A DNA stretch of 64,000 bases from Triatoma infestans (GCA_011037195.1 JAAEAF010000227.1:248001-312000), one strand, 5' to 3'. Shown: positions 10,830-23,479, counted from the first letter of the stretch. The notes: generated by a model not told the origin, from the letters alone. Numbers and translations are program-made.

Positions 10830-12060
10830 TAAAAACAAATACTTCATATGAACAGCTGCTTAACAAAAAATACAGAAAAAATAATTTGTTAAAAACAAAT
10901 AAAACAAACCTTAAATTCCACAGAATTACAAGTTAACTAAAAAAAAAATCAAAAAAAGGAAATAGTTATGTATGATCAATTCACTTTCCAAATAAGTAGT
11001 TTGTAAAGTTGGAATTGTAATTACTAGTTGGTGTAGATTTAATAAGTTATACAATATAATTAATTAATATTTTTATAATTTTTATTTTTATTTTGTTAAT
11101 TTTCTCAATCTGAATAAGGTGATGATGATTATTTTTAAAAAGTAATTTCTGCTCACGTATATATTAAGTTATAGTTTTTTTAATCTCTGTTTCTTTTGAT
11201 AATTTTTAATTTGTAAAGATACGAATTTATGTCATGGTGAAAAATTAAAGAAATATATATATATATTATGTATTACGTTATTTCCCGTTATTGGATTGTG
11301 ATGGTGCGCAGAACAGTGTTTGTAAGCATATTACGTATGTATGTGTGTGTGTATGTGTGTGTGTGTGTGTATTAAAGGCGCAGTGGCCAGTTATTACTAC
11401 TACGGCAAGAAGAGGAGTACCACACCAGGAGAGAAGGCGTGTCTCTGATGGTCTGAAGGAGCAAGGGTCAGGTGTGGCACGTAGCCGGTGCTATTTCTTC
11501 CGACTATGTTAGCCGCTGCCTCTCAATACTTGGCGACCTCTAGGTCACCACCAGCAAATACTACACTACTATAAGAAGAAAAAGAGTTCTTCCATCTTTG
11601 TGTTGTTGTTGTTGCTTTTGAACAACCGTACAGTAATCTTCATCTTCACTCTCCGTCGCTCACTCTCCCTCTCTCTCACACGCACACACCTAGAATCTTT
11701 CTTCTCTATCCCAACTTTATATTCCGGGACAGGATAAAAGATTCCCCGTTTCTTACAGCCGAGAAAGAGATTTCATGCTCATTTACTTAAATGGTTCCTA
11801 CATTTTAAATGCTTCTTCTTTTTAATTTATACCCCTCATCTTTTTATTTTCTTTTTTATACTTGCTAGTTGTATGAATATTAGTCGGTTCGGTGATGAAT
11901 TGCTGTTAATTTGGCCCTTTTTCTGTACCTATGAATTAAGAAATCTTTTTAACCTCAACGCATAATGCACATGTTAACAAAAGATAAACTTCGGCTGAAA
12001 ATATCGACACGCTTCGAGTCCACAATCAGGAATAGTAGAATTGATGTTTTTCCCTTTTAT
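10830..12060. other. Unassigned sequence with GT microsatellite
   Basis: AT-rich sequence with a (TA)n run at about 11255 and a (GT)n tract at 11337-11371. No supported gene; the open frame across the GT tract is spurious. Confidence 0.4.
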
Positions 12061-12067
12061 TGTACAG

Positions 12068-12182
12068 AGCCATGGATTAGCCTCTGTCGATTGCAATCCG
12101 AGAGTCTGTCTGATCAAGCTTCTTTACTATGCTCGGTTTAATATTAAAGATGAAGCGAGAAAAATGTTGCAGCTAATTAAAG
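12068..12182 (+). CDS. Candidate coding exon, unrecognised protein
   Basis: A T-rich tract ending TTATTGTACAG (acceptor at 12067) is followed by an open phase encoding a plausible soluble segment, SHGLASVDCNPRVCLIKLLY then YARFNIKDEARKMLQLIK, and a possible donor AAAG-GTAGTA at 12182. The composition (balanced charges, few low-complexity residues) is more protein-like than most open frames in this window. I do not recognise the family. It does not resemble what I recall of the rest of UPF0489. The frame stays open for 140 bp past the possible donor, so the exon end is uncertain. It could equally be a fragment of an old retrogene. Confidence 0.25.
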
Positions 12183-12189
12183 GTAGTAA

Positions 12190-14620
12190 GGAAAGTTTAC
12201 AAGCTTCAGAAGGCTCTATATCAGCTAGCTATTCAACAGCTACTCTGCTGGTTGGCATATATTCGATTTTGATAGCTCCAGATTTCAATATTTTTCAAAG
12301 TATTGGAACTATCGACATATAATGGTGTCGTATGGGTATGCTCAGTGCGGGAATGGTATATTGGACTGGCTAATAGGCATATGGAACTTCTGCAACAAAT
12401 TTACAACAATACACTTCTGGGTAGTGCTCATTTGATTTTTATTATCACCGTATTTAAATTCCATACCGACCTAAACATTCCTTTTATCTCAGAGCTTCCT
12501 TGAATCTCGTTAAACAAAATTCCATTTCAAATTAAACTATCACCATAATCCTCTGATCCAGAATATGCCCACCAAAACGTTGACCAAAAATCCTCGTTGG
12601 CGGTTGAAGCGGCGGTGGCCATGCGACCACTTCAACAAGAAACATCATGCTCATAGGCAACTGCTGTACATAAGCTTGCCATAATGTTGAACTACCGACT
12701 TCCATCACTGCATGGACTTTGTTATACCAATCACATCACGTGAACATATTGATTATGTTGATAATTATACTTCCATCACTTTGGCCTGTTGTATTCAGTA
12801 TCCAGTTGCAAAATAGATAAATAAATTAGGACAAAATTATAGCACTTATAATTAATTTTTGTATTATATATTTCCTTTAATTTAAATAATATAAAAATGT
12901 ATTTAGCTTTTAAAATACCCACAAGATTCAATAATAATAATTATTCAATATTAACATTACACATAATTAGGGACGTTAGACACGTCTTGGTTAAGAGTAA
13001 CCGCAAAATATGTACTACATTAAACATTGTTTTTTAATTACGTCTTAACAAATAAATAAATTAATCGTCTAACGTCTCAATCGAACTGTAATAAAAACTG
13101 CTGTTATTATTCCTGCACTTCATCTATGGAGTTAATTTTACACACACTAATCTGTGAAAAGGTATCTATATTTTACACTTGTTAAAAAAATCAATTAACG
13201 AATTATATTGCAAGAGGTAAAATGTTTTGTAACTATGTTAGATTGATGTGTGAAGGATGAATAGATAGATAGTGGATATAAAGACAAATTCACAGCATAG
13301 TGGATCCTTTCCATGCATTGTAAGAAGTCATTTACTTTAAAGCTTCCCAATGAATCATTCAGAAACTCTCTAAGATCATTTTTGCAAATCCAGGCGAGAA
13401 AAATGAAATTCAATTTTTTTTCTTTCTTATCTTCTGTAGTGCCAAATGTTTGAGAATATACCAGAACTTTGGTGGGGAAATTCTGGTTCCGAAACATAGG
13501 ATCGAAGAGATATTTCAAGCTTTAGCCCTTAAGTTACAGAGGTGATTTGGAAATGGAATACGTTGGGCTCACTTAGAGCTTAAAAGTACCTGTTTCTATT
13601 AGAAATTACAGATATCAGCTATCTGTCGCCACTTATTATAGGTAGTCAGAGAGCGGATATAAACATATTACTCTTGTTGGTTTCATTCATGAAGCGGTGG
13701 CTACTGAACAGCCCATTTTCTCCTATTCTGTCAAGGAATGTCTTCGAAATGTTTTTAGAAAGGCATTTTTTTTTTAATTTACCATATTATCTGGTTAAAA
13801 ATTTACCAACTTCTATTGCAGAAGAAATCATTCAATACTCTAATGGGGATAGCTTGCAACATTTAAAATAAATAAATGATCAATGCTTTCTAATGAATTT
13901 TCACCTGTAATTAATAATTTACACTTCAAAACACATTATAGTTAACAAAGCTATAAAAATATTGTAATTATCTGTACTTCATGATTATATACATTTAAGT
14001 GTGATTATTTTTTATTACGAGTATTTACACATCAAAACATTATATCTAATTTTTTTTTTTTTTTAATATTAAATATCCTCATTTTTGTATTTAATTAAAT
14101 AAACTCTCATTATCAGTAGATAATTAACTACAACAGTTTTAATTTAAATTCTATAAAACATATAATTTTTTTTTTTTTTATAACGAACCAATAAGTTTTC
14201 AGCAATAATAATTATAAAAAATTGATTGCTATTTATTTACCAATTAAAAATAATGTTCACTTTTACAGTTAGCCGTTTATATAAGCAACTGTTTGTGACT
14301 AGTATATTTTGCCATTAATTTATTATATTCCTATTTATTTTTTATTATTATAAGATATTATAAATAAATACTGTTATTTTAACGGCGTGCAGATAGATAC
14401 CTGATACATAGACAGCTGCTAAGTTCTAGTCTTATTCAAATTTGGAGACAATATGCTACTTTAAGATCTCCGTTCATATTTCCAATTGGATTTATGACTT
14501 TATCAATAGTAATAACATGAAGTTTGCTATTACATGAAATTCCAAATATCTGCTTTTGATAATCCCAAAATTTTATCCGTCAGTATTTCAATTGCTTATA
14601 ATTAAAAAAGCGTATATCAA
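12190..14620. other. Unassigned AT-rich sequence
   Basis: Long AT-rich stretch with T runs at 14050-14065 and 14168-14180. A short open segment at 13820-13870 is preceded by TTCTATTGCAG and could be a terminal exon, but nothing identifies it. Confidence 0.35.
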
Positions 14621-14759
14621 GAATTCAAGGTCAAGTCTTGCCATATTTCTTCGGCACTGAATATCTCAACAATGAAATTGAGCTAGAGATATAATGTTTG
14701 TTTACTCTATCGAAGGTTTTTTGTTTTGATGTGCTGTCACAGGGATACCAAGAAAAAAA

Positions 14760-15014
14760 GGAAAAAAAAGAATAAAACCAGTTGTAACTTGTGCATGAGA
14801 GACAGGGTGCAACATGTAAAAGCAGGAAGATGCCTGGGCGTGGTTGACTTCCTAAGAGACTCCACTTTGGAAAGCCAAATGGAATCAGAGAAAGAATAGA
14901 CCCGCTTACGGAGGCTGGATGATTTCCAGGACGATCTCGCCAAGATGACTGCAACAAGATTGAGAGGCCCGGATCTATTTCTGTTTGTAATACTATCAAA
15001 ATAATAATAATAAT
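14760..15014 (+). repeat. Possible retroposon 3' part with (AAT)n tail
   Basis: A GC-richer block ends in CTATCAAAATAATAATAATAATG. Other retroposed sequences in this window end in AAT repeats (23860, 44585), so this may be the 3' end of an unrecognised LINE or SINE. No domain recognised. Confidence 0.3.
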
Positions 15015-18000
15015 GAAATCCTTTTCAGCTAGTACTCATTTTACTGAAAAAACGATCAATCTATTAATCAGCCAATAGTTAACTGGACGGAATAAAAAGA
15101 AGGATAAAGCAATACCGAAATTCCTGCCAAGAAGTAAAGAAAGGTTGCTTTGACTTTTATGGTGCATCCTCAAGGAATTGGCATTTTGTAAGCCAGGAAA
15201 TATACAAGGAACATTTATCCTACACTGGAAAATATTCCTTAGCAGCAGAGCCTTTTAGGTCAGCTTCACAGTTAATTATTTTTAGACAGCTTTTAAAATT
15301 GGGCGGAAGCGCTATCTACTACTAACTTGGAAGAAGAAATTATTTGCCATCACAATCAGGGATCTAGAACAGAACAGAATAAAATAGATAAAATAGTCAC
15401 AATGGCCTAAACCATAGTGACCAAAAAGATTCTATTGTCATATCATCGTTTAAGAGACTATATCACTGGCTGAGCAGGACCTCGTCAACTTTTGTGTGTA
15501 AGTTCTAATGAACTTTGCTTGTCTTTAACCAATGGTATACCTCTCTACAAGGCATGTCTCTCATTTGCTGCAAACCCATGACATAAGAATTGATTTCGTC
15601 ATTGCCCTAGCAACCCGCAGAAAGATTCCCTATACTAAATGGTCTATTTGAATCTTCTCGGACTAATTCGTTCACTTTCTCATTGTCCAGATACGATAGT
15701 AAATGCGATTTGTTTATATCTAATTTTTTCCTGGTAAGTATGAGAACAATATATACAACACGTTAATGATACGTTAATGTCGTTGTAGAGTTCGTTGTCG
15801 TTGTACATGCTTCTGAGTTCGGATGAAAGAGATCAGTTTTGAATATTTGAAATTACCTTCAGATGAATATTTCCCTCAGATATACCAACCTATGTCAAAA
15901 AATGGTTATTCACTTTAAGACTTTGACTCATTGGCTGGCCGCTAATGATATTCTTTTCTCATTATAATGTTATTTAATTTCATGACATAAGAATGTTGTT
16001 TATGAATCAACTTTTTATCATACCATTTCAGTCTTTGTTAAAAGAGTTTGAATCAATCCCAGAAAAATGCTCGTCAGCTCTCAATAAATGCTCTGTTTTC
16101 CTTAGATTGGATGTAATAAATTCTGTTTAAGTTAATGAAAAAATATCCAAAGAATAAATTTATATTTAATCCAGATATTTTATTGTTTAAATTTATTTTC
16201 GTTCAAAAACTCACTTTTTCTCTGTGCATTGTATGTGTGTGTATGTAAAAAGTAAAATAAACGTATAATATTGGATAACAAAAAAACATAAAAAAAAAGG
16301 CAACAGAAAGACAGGTGTACAGTGTGGGACGGAACTGGGCGTCCCTGCGGCAGATAGCGTGACACCGGCCCCAATGACAGCAATCACTACTGATTACATG
16401 TGTCCTCCTAGTACAAGAAAAATACGTTTGCTCTGGTGCCATTGTCCTTCTTTTCTCTCTCCCCTCCTCTGTGTTAGCAATACTCATTGTGGGAAATTTC
16501 ATTAATATCTATATAATTAGATCTAATTATAATTGAATGTCTCTCTTCTTTCTTTGCATTTTTATATTTATTACAATAAAAAAAGGCGCCTTGGAGAATT
16601 TGTTATTCTTAAAGTCCTCACTAGATGTCTTTGCCCTCCTCACATTCTAATTGACCTGTGCAGTTTTTAACAGGACTTCAAGATGAACTTTGCCATCTGC
16701 TGTTGCAAGTTATTTAGAATATAATATATCCACAAAAAAAACAAATCGGATTACGCAAAAATGATCCTATTGTGTTATTTCTATTTAATTGATCTCAAAA
16801 AACCTAAACCTAGATCTCACTACCTAGTCTAGTTTCGAGGTCAAAAAAGCAAAGCCATTCTGGAGAAATAGAAGCGGCACGGCCACCGTAATGATATCAA
16901 ACTTAGAAAACTTGGCTAGCAATACATTTGCACTCAAGAAAAAAAGAAAAATGAGGTAAACACCATTGATGAGAGACTAGGGCGTCCAAGACGGATTAAT
17001 TGAGTCCTTTATTTGTGGGCTGATGGTAGTGTTATGGCTAAGCAATCAACTAAAAGCCCCTTACTGAACTCGCCATTGACAAATTGATGAAATGATTCTA
17101 TTTAAGAAATAGAGGATTGAACATCGCCAGTGTTTTCAGGACATCTAAGATTTCCTCTCTTCGTACCAAGAACTAAAAACTAAAAATCTTTCGTTTCAAT
17201 ACAATTACGTAGTTTCATTATATCATATGCTGACAATGTATTTTTGAGAAAATAAAAAAATCAGAATGAGTAAAAGATGAAAATTCTTCATGAAACTTGC
17301 AATGCAATAAAAGATCTAATACGGAAAACTCATACGTCTTATTTTTTATTTATTGCAATACTCACACTTTTAATTGTTAACAATTTTCTTCAAACTATAC
17401 TGAATGCTTAATTTTTTTCCAAATGTTGTGTTTATGATGAAATCGTACATTGTAATGAAATAGAGGGGAGCATCAATATTACATCAACGTTAGAACCACT
17501 AAAAGCTTTGTATACAAAATAGTAGGCATATGATATATTTTGTATGATTGTGTGAAGTTGGTATATCAACCTAAAAGAATAACGTTGCACTTGTTTTGCC
17601 GTTTTTCGAAAGAATTTGCCATTTATAATTTCGACCATACTCGATGAAAATTTCTTGAATGCTACTATTTTCTTGAGAGGAGAATACTTGCCACAGCATA
17701 GTGAAAAATCAACTATGATGTTTATTTCATTTAATACTATTGCTTATAAAAATTAATTGCTTACTTTATCAGTTATAAACAGAATCTGTTTAAAGTTCAA
17801 ACAAAAAATTAAAAATTAAAAAAACAAAAACAAATATAAATTTATAAAAAAAAAGGGTGGGGAGGGAGAAAGAAATTGAACAAGTAAGCAAAGCTGTCAG
17901 TATGAATTTATTCTTACCTCAAATAAAATTATATCTAAGAAACTACTTATCCGATTTTCATGTTCTTGGGTCATTATTCATGGAAAGAGAGTCTACTATT

Positions 18001-18840
18001 AGAAGGAAAAATAAAAATTTGGGGTTTCCATTTGAAATAATAAGTTAGCACCGATTGAAGCACATACCATATTGCGCACACATGTGCGATTGTCATATTC
18101 TGAATCTACGCAAAAAAATAAGGGGGGTTACCATTTATAATTTCTTTCCATCTTCAAAGAAACAGGTATTTATATTTTATTCAGTGTAATTTTTTTTATA
18201 AATATAAATGAGTTCTATTACTTTCAGTAGGCAGGAACAATTTAATTATTTTTTTAGTAATTACTATTATCATTGAATAGATAATAAAAGAAAAATATAG
18301 TTTATATTATACTGTATAATATATTAGTAAAATACAATACAATCCAAACACCCAGTTATTATTACCCATAGTACTACAATACATCACGCTTTATCAGACA
18401 ATAAAGAAATATTTTGCTAATCAGCTGTTCAAGCACTAGTTTATACGATACGGGAAGTAGTAAACAGTTGTATTTCTATTGATTTGTAATTTATTGTTGA
18501 AACAATTTTATTTATTATTGATAAAGATAGTTTATCAATCAACACCATTAAAAATTATAGTTTTTATGTGCAATTACAAAAAAAAATTATAACTGTTATT
18601 GTAAAAAAAAAAAAAAAATCTGGCGCTAGTTTAACTGGTTAAAATTATTTAACGAATAGTTGAGCGTCGTATTAATTTTTGATTTCTCTTTCAATATTTA
18701 GAGATTTTTCATTATATCTTTTTAATTTTTTGTAAAAAACTGCAGAATTGTTTAATCTGTGGAAATATAGAGAAGTGTGTAAAATTAACGAAACTGATTT
18801 TTTGTAGGTATTTGAATAATGTTTGAGGTCAAAGAAGTAA
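15015..18840. other. Unassigned AT-rich sequence
   Basis: About 3.8 kb without a gene, TIR pair or RNA gene that I can support. Short minus-strand open frames at 16180-16502 and 17432-17638 have low-complexity or incoherent translations. Confidence 0.35.
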
Positions 18841-18844
18841 GAAA

Positions 18845-18925
18845 AAAAATCTGGTTTGAAACACTCACACAACTATCTCTTGCTGTAGTTTACAAAATTG
18901 TAATTGACAAAATTTGATCTTTTAT
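18845..18925 (-). repeat. Family A terminal fragment, reverse
   Basis: TCTGGTTTGAAACACTCACA, then ACTATCTCTTGCTGTAGT and TTTACAAAATTGTAATTGAC, the standard reverse start of family A; homology is lost after about 80 bp. Confidence 0.65.
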
Positions 18926-19447
18926 ATTTCCGCGGCCACTTTCATAAAAAAACACTTGAGTTTCTGAGTTGAGGATCGATTACCCCATTAACTTTCACTT
19001 AATACGTGTTTTGAAATTTCTTTGAGTACGAAAATAATTTTTTAGCGATTGGTCTGTATAAGTGTGAACAAAATATCTCAAAAAACCAGAAACCGCAAAA
19101 AATTAAAAATTGATATTCCCTTCAGGTACTAACCACCCGCATCAGACAAGAAGGTTTCGGAAAAAAAAATCCACCAACCGGACGTGCAACTTTGTTAAAA
19201 GATTTTTCCACTTTTTGCAATTTTCTCGCAAATGGCCCCAACGATTTCTTTGTATGCTATTTAAACATGCAATTGCCTATCAGGTTTCTGGGAAAATTAA
19301 GTTTTTGGGGTAATGATAACGTTAAACCTTCCTCTAATATCTCCTTTAACCCGGCAGAACTCGCGCTATGAGACTTTCTTTCACGGTCAGAAATAACGGG
19401 ACTATTATCAGAGACATTTTCCGTGGTAGCCTGCTTCATTTTGTGGT

Positions 19448-19485
19448 CATCGACCGGTTTCGGGCGTTCGCCCATCTTCAGGATG
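19448..19485 (-). ncRNA. Hammerhead-like ribozyme motif (left arm)
   Basis: Exact reverse-strand copy of the motif at 19616-19653, with all core and helix positions preserved. A transcript of either strand of the element therefore contains one sense motif and one antisense motif, which would compete by pairing with each other. Confidence 0.6.
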
Positions 19486-19615
19486 CGTTTTTTAGACAGT
19501 GTGACAACACAGACTCGCACAGAGCAAACTTAGTTAGCGTGTTAGTTAGTTAGGAGTTAGTGTGAAACTAAGTTTGCTCTGTGCGAGTCTGTGTTGTCAC
19601 ACTGTCTAAAAAGCG

Positions 19616-19653
19616 CATCCTGAAGATGGGCGAACGCCCGAAACCGGTCGATG
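19616..19653 (+). ncRNA. Hammerhead-like ribozyme motif, type I, minimal helix III (right arm)
   Basis: Core CTGAAGA at 19620-19626 and GAAA at 19640-19643. Helix II is GGGC/GCCC (19628-19631 with 19636-19639), loop GAAC. Helix III is just A19643-C19644 pairing G19647-T19648, with loop CG. The predicted cleavage is after C19649. Helix I is CATC (19616-19619) with GATG (19650-19653), a perfect 4-bp match. One unpaired T (19627) between the core and helix II departs from the textbook motif. The two-base-pair helix III is the form described for Penelope-like element and retrozyme hammerheads, which are thought to work best as dimers. Activity is untested. Confidence 0.6.
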
Positions 19654-20515
19654 ACCACAAAATGAAGCAGGCTACCACGGAAAATGTCTCTGATGCTTTC
19701 CAGCTCTGCGGAACCAACCACCACAACAAATAACGGGACTATTCGTTGTATCGTTAGTCTGAGCACTGACGCTCTCTCTAGCTGAGTTTTGTTGTCTTTA
19801 CAAGTAGTTGCATCCAGTATCGGAGAGATCTGTCGTCACTGTGTCGGGGTAGAAGACCTTTGTTTGCCTTTTGAGTTTTGGCGTTGTGAGAGATTTTCTC
19901 ATCGCACGAATTCTGTTTTTTCTGTGTCGTCCAGCGAGACATTTTCACATCGCTAGTTTACATGTTATTCAGATAAACACTTGCTCCGTCGTATTGCATG
20001 ACCTCTACATTTATCAGAGATGATTTGTTATTATCGAAAAATTATTTTTGCGCCAAATTCTGCATGAATAGATCTTATTGTTGCATATTTTTTATGTTAC
20101 AATGTCGTTGCAGATGTTAGCTGAATTAGGACAGGTGAAGTGTTTAGAATCGCTAAATGTAGCTCGTTCCTGGACGGCAGAGAAACGCGAAGAGAATTTT
20201 CTAATTATAGCCGATCACGTGACTGTCGTGAAACAGATACCGGGGAAATATTAGCGGTATTAGGACTTTTAGGCGCGAGTTCTGCCGGGTTAATATAATG
20301 ATTTTTAATATAATGTATGGTTCTGCCACTTTTATAATATTTAATATACGATAGAAGCATCCTTAGAATTCCAAATTTTAAGCAAATCAGATGTACGACT
20401 TGACAAATTAAGTTTTTGAATTTTTTTGGAACATTCCAACGACTAAAACTATTTCCTTTAAACTTGGAATGGTAACTGCACACTTACAAACCGATCATTT
20501 TTAATTCCAGCATTC

Positions 20516-21195
20516 CCCCCCCAAATTGAGTTTTAGATAGCTTAAAACGTTAAATGCAAACGATAAATAAATTCAAACGTTATATGCGTGTTTGGTACGG
20601 CTCGTTGGCGCGCTTTTTTATTCTCGTAAACACTTCTCTAATTGCCTCGATTGGTAGGTTGGTATTTCTGCTCCCACTACCTCTATATTTATGATAGGAT
20701 AATGATTGGGAAATTTTAAATTAAAAACAAATTTGTCATTTTGTGTATTATAATTACATTAACAGAAGCGGGTGGGGGGAGTGGTATGAATGAATTCTAA
20801 CCAGATTTGTTTTCGTCTACTTCTATGGTAACCCTTTACTTCAATCATTTGGTCAGATTTTGAAATCAATAAATTGTCTTATCTGATAAAATAAATATCC
20901 GACAAAACCCATTAATTCTGAATTCTTATCTTTCAATTATATTCTAAGATCTAGGCATGAAAATTTCAAACCTATCGGCATCGTGACCAAGGTTTTTGTA
21001 TGTTTTTTTTTTGTTTATTGTTATCTTTAAAAAAATTCACATACTCTTCTGGTAGATTTATCACTAATTAAATAAATCCCTATTGTTTAACTTTTTATTC
21101 AAAAATCTATCTTTACATCATTACCTCTACAACTCATAAACATTTGTATACTTGTAATATTTTAGAACGTAATAGATTAGACAAACTGCCACATT
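20516..21195. other. Unassigned sequence
   Basis: AT-rich with no recognised gene or repeat. Confidence 0.35.
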
Positions 21196-21745
21196 CTATA
21201 TTTCCGCTAGTAAGAGAAAGTATTGCGTTCTGTCAAATTTTCGAAATTGAGTTTTACCCGCAAATACATAACTTGAGAACGGAAAAAATGTTTCTAATGA
21301 ATGTGGCTGTATGTGTAACGAAATATCTCAAAAACGAAACAAAAAATCACAGTAACTTCGTATTAAGTTTGAGTACTCTGTGTTCAGTTAGAGACGGACG
21401 TATTTTTGGCAATATCCTTCAACTCAAACGGCGACTTTACTGAACGGTTTTTTTTTATATCAGCTTTTCGCTATTTTCTCAAAAATGACTCCAACTACTT
21501 TCTTTAAACTTCATATACTATCCCCACACATAAATGCCTATCACTTTTATTTAAAACATTTTTTTCAGTAAAGTAAGTTTAGTGGGTTGTAGGGAACCCT
21601 CTTAACCAATGTTAAGCTCTCCATTAAATTACCATTTCACTACAATGTATATTTATGAAAGTGCAATAAATGTAATGCTAGAATTGCAGATTTGAAGAAA
21701 ATTGGCATTAAATTTTAGAACTTGTCTAAAGAAATAAATGGGGGG
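21196..21745 (+). repeat. Family A copy, 5'-truncated
   Basis: Begins within the terminal palindrome (CTAGTAAGAGAAAGTATTGC) and continues through ATATCTCAAAAACGAAAC, CAAAAATGACTCCAACTACTTTC and TTTTATTTAAAACATTTTTT. The long + open frame over 21144-21443 crosses the boundary and is spurious. Confidence 0.75.
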
Positions 21746-23479
21746 GAACTCAAGAAAAAAAAAATTCCACCCTCGTCATCCGTGCATCCGGATATGCATA
21801 AATAATTTTCCCACACGCAGTTCCCTCCTTATTCATTAATCATCTCTTCCTTGATTATATTATTCTTCTCGCAACACCTTTTAAATATAATACTTCTATC
21901 TTAGTACATAAACTAATTGCAAAAAAAAAAATAAATGTACAATTTTTTATGTAAGGTTAAAAATAAAAGCCAAGACCGGAAAAATGTGCAACAGGAAGTT
22001 TTTCGCAATTATAATTTGCTTCAAGCTTGCTTTTTTCTTTCTTTTTTTTTAAATTATATTTCTACTTCAATGTTTTATATATCTTGATATTATATATATC
22101 CTTTTCTATTTTATAGTTCGCTATTAATAGTTTTGCCTTTTTTTTTTTGTATTATTTAGTTTTATGTAATGTAATGTTGGTATTTAGGTGTGTTATGCAC
22201 TTAATATATGTGGGTTTATATCGTACAATTATACCGGAAACTGTTGCAAGAAAAGTTGAACTTGTTTCTGGCCCATTGCGCCGCCTCTCGCCCCACTCCA
22301 CCAGGGAAACATCTTGATAAAGTAGTTTTTTTTTCCTACTACTCTATCTCTTTTTTTTAACTACAAGGAAACAAATATGGTGACAGGAAATGCATATATA
22401 AATGTTTATTTGCATTATAAATATAAATTACATGTTATATTTTATAAATTCAATATAAAATAAATTTATATAGGTTACGAATAAATAAAAAAAGTCGGGA
22501 GTCTAATCATTGCAATTTATTTTGTCGATATTATATAATGTTGAACTTTATTAATGGCGATCTTGTTTCAATTCCTTTAAGCCAACCGCTTGTGTTACCC
22601 AATTGTAAAAAAAAAAAACTGCTAGTTCAAATTGAGTAAAAGCTTTTTAATGAAAACAGAATCAACGACATTATGCTCACATTGGAACTGAATTTACGGC
22701 CAGTAGTGAAAACGGATAATATAAGAAAATTGGTAGCATTTGAGATCCGGTCTCAGTCATTGTAAGTGTTGAAATTCTATGGGCTAGTTCAAATCATTAC
22801 AAAAACAATGACTTGAATAGCTTCAACAAATCGAATATCTGCAATCTTCAACAATCAAATTGAATATATAGAAAGAAAACACAAATATTCTAGGAATTTT
22901 GAGGATCTTGTATTATTGTTTCGGAATATTCCTATTTATTCGTCACAATGAGGAAAGGTAAAGACAGATCTCGGGACACTTAGTTCCTGGCTCTCAATAT
23001 CCTCTTGAGGCTCATTCAGAACTGCTAGAAACATGTATTTATTTTCCTTCTTTTTTTTTAGTATGATCTAGCGGAATTATCGATTACTGCGGTTAGTGGA
23101 CAGACCAAGAAGAATAATAGGCATAGGTGCATATGAAACGTGTTCCTCGTAAAAGAAAATTAAAAAAAAAAAAAAAATTGTTTTTATTTTAATAAATAAT
23201 TTTAAACGGTTTATATATTTTTTGGGGGAACATTAAAATAAATTATGCTGCTACCAGAACTCCGCCCACGGCACTAAAATTTAGGTGGATGTTAATCCTG
23301 TCAGAATTAAGTAAGCTATTAAGTTTACTATTTCACCCAGAGTACTATACATTAATTATTTATCATAATGTAGTACATTTCCTTTACTTCTATAAAAGAA
23401 AATAATGTGGTCTGATTAAATTTTGTTTTCACTAAAAAAAAAAAAAAAATTTATATTTTATTTTTAGCGAATCGTTCGA
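21746..23479. other. Unassigned AT-rich sequence
   Basis: No gene supported. Poly-T, poly-A and TA runs (for example 22087-22098, 22609-22619 and 23163-23177). Confidence 0.35.

Larger units (their letters stand above)
19407..19727. mobile_element. Hairpin element with hammerhead-like motif in both arms
   Basis: Flanked by an exact 16-bp target duplication, AAATAACGGGACTATT (19391-19406 and 19728-19743). The two 129-bp arms, 19407-19535 and 19566-19694, are near perfect reverse complements around a 30-nt loop. A 33-nt unpaired tail (19695-19727, containing CCAGCTCTGCGGAACC) abuts the right duplication only. Each arm holds the same 38-nt hammerhead-like motif, on opposite strands. A long, clean duplication points to retroposition-like insertion rather than cut-and-paste. 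The same sequence recurs in decayed form at 32057-32526. The conserved GAAGAT-hairpin-GAAAC words are typical of Penelope-like element termini in animals; that assignment is inference. Confidence 0.8.
19350..20289. mobile_element. piggyBac-type MITE with 17-bp TIRs and TTAA target duplication
   Basis: The left terminus is CCCGGCAGAACTCGCGC preceded by TTAA (19346-19349); the right terminus is its exact reverse complement followed by TTAA (20290-20293). Starting CCC beside TTAA is the piggyBac signature. Excluding the later 321-bp insertion and its duplicated 16 bp, the element is about 600 bp. I see no transposase motif in it. Its TIR sequence differs from the element at 1001-1927 beyond the first three to four bases, so it belongs to a different piggyBac lineage. 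Confidence 0.82.
19010..20515 (+). repeat. Family A copy split by a piggyBac-type MITE
   Basis: Left part (19010-19349) has the AATATCTCAAAAAACCAGAA, GGTACTAACCACCCGCATCA and GGCCCCAACGATTTCTTTG blocks; the right part (20290-20515) continues with TATAATGTATGGTTCTGCCA, CTTAGAATTCCAAATTTTAA and the next module. The break falls at a TTAA in the conserved CTCTAAAGTGC-TTTATTATA region. Confidence 0.7.

Noticed and set aside
16180..16502. Two overlapping minus-strand open frames with cysteines
   Set aside because: Incoherent composition, low-complexity ends and no recognisable domain or splice context.
19257..19766. Mirror-image open frames sharing RDIFRGSLLHFVVIDRFRAF on both strands
   Set aside because: They arise because the two arms of the hairpin element are reverse complements, not because of a duplicated gene.
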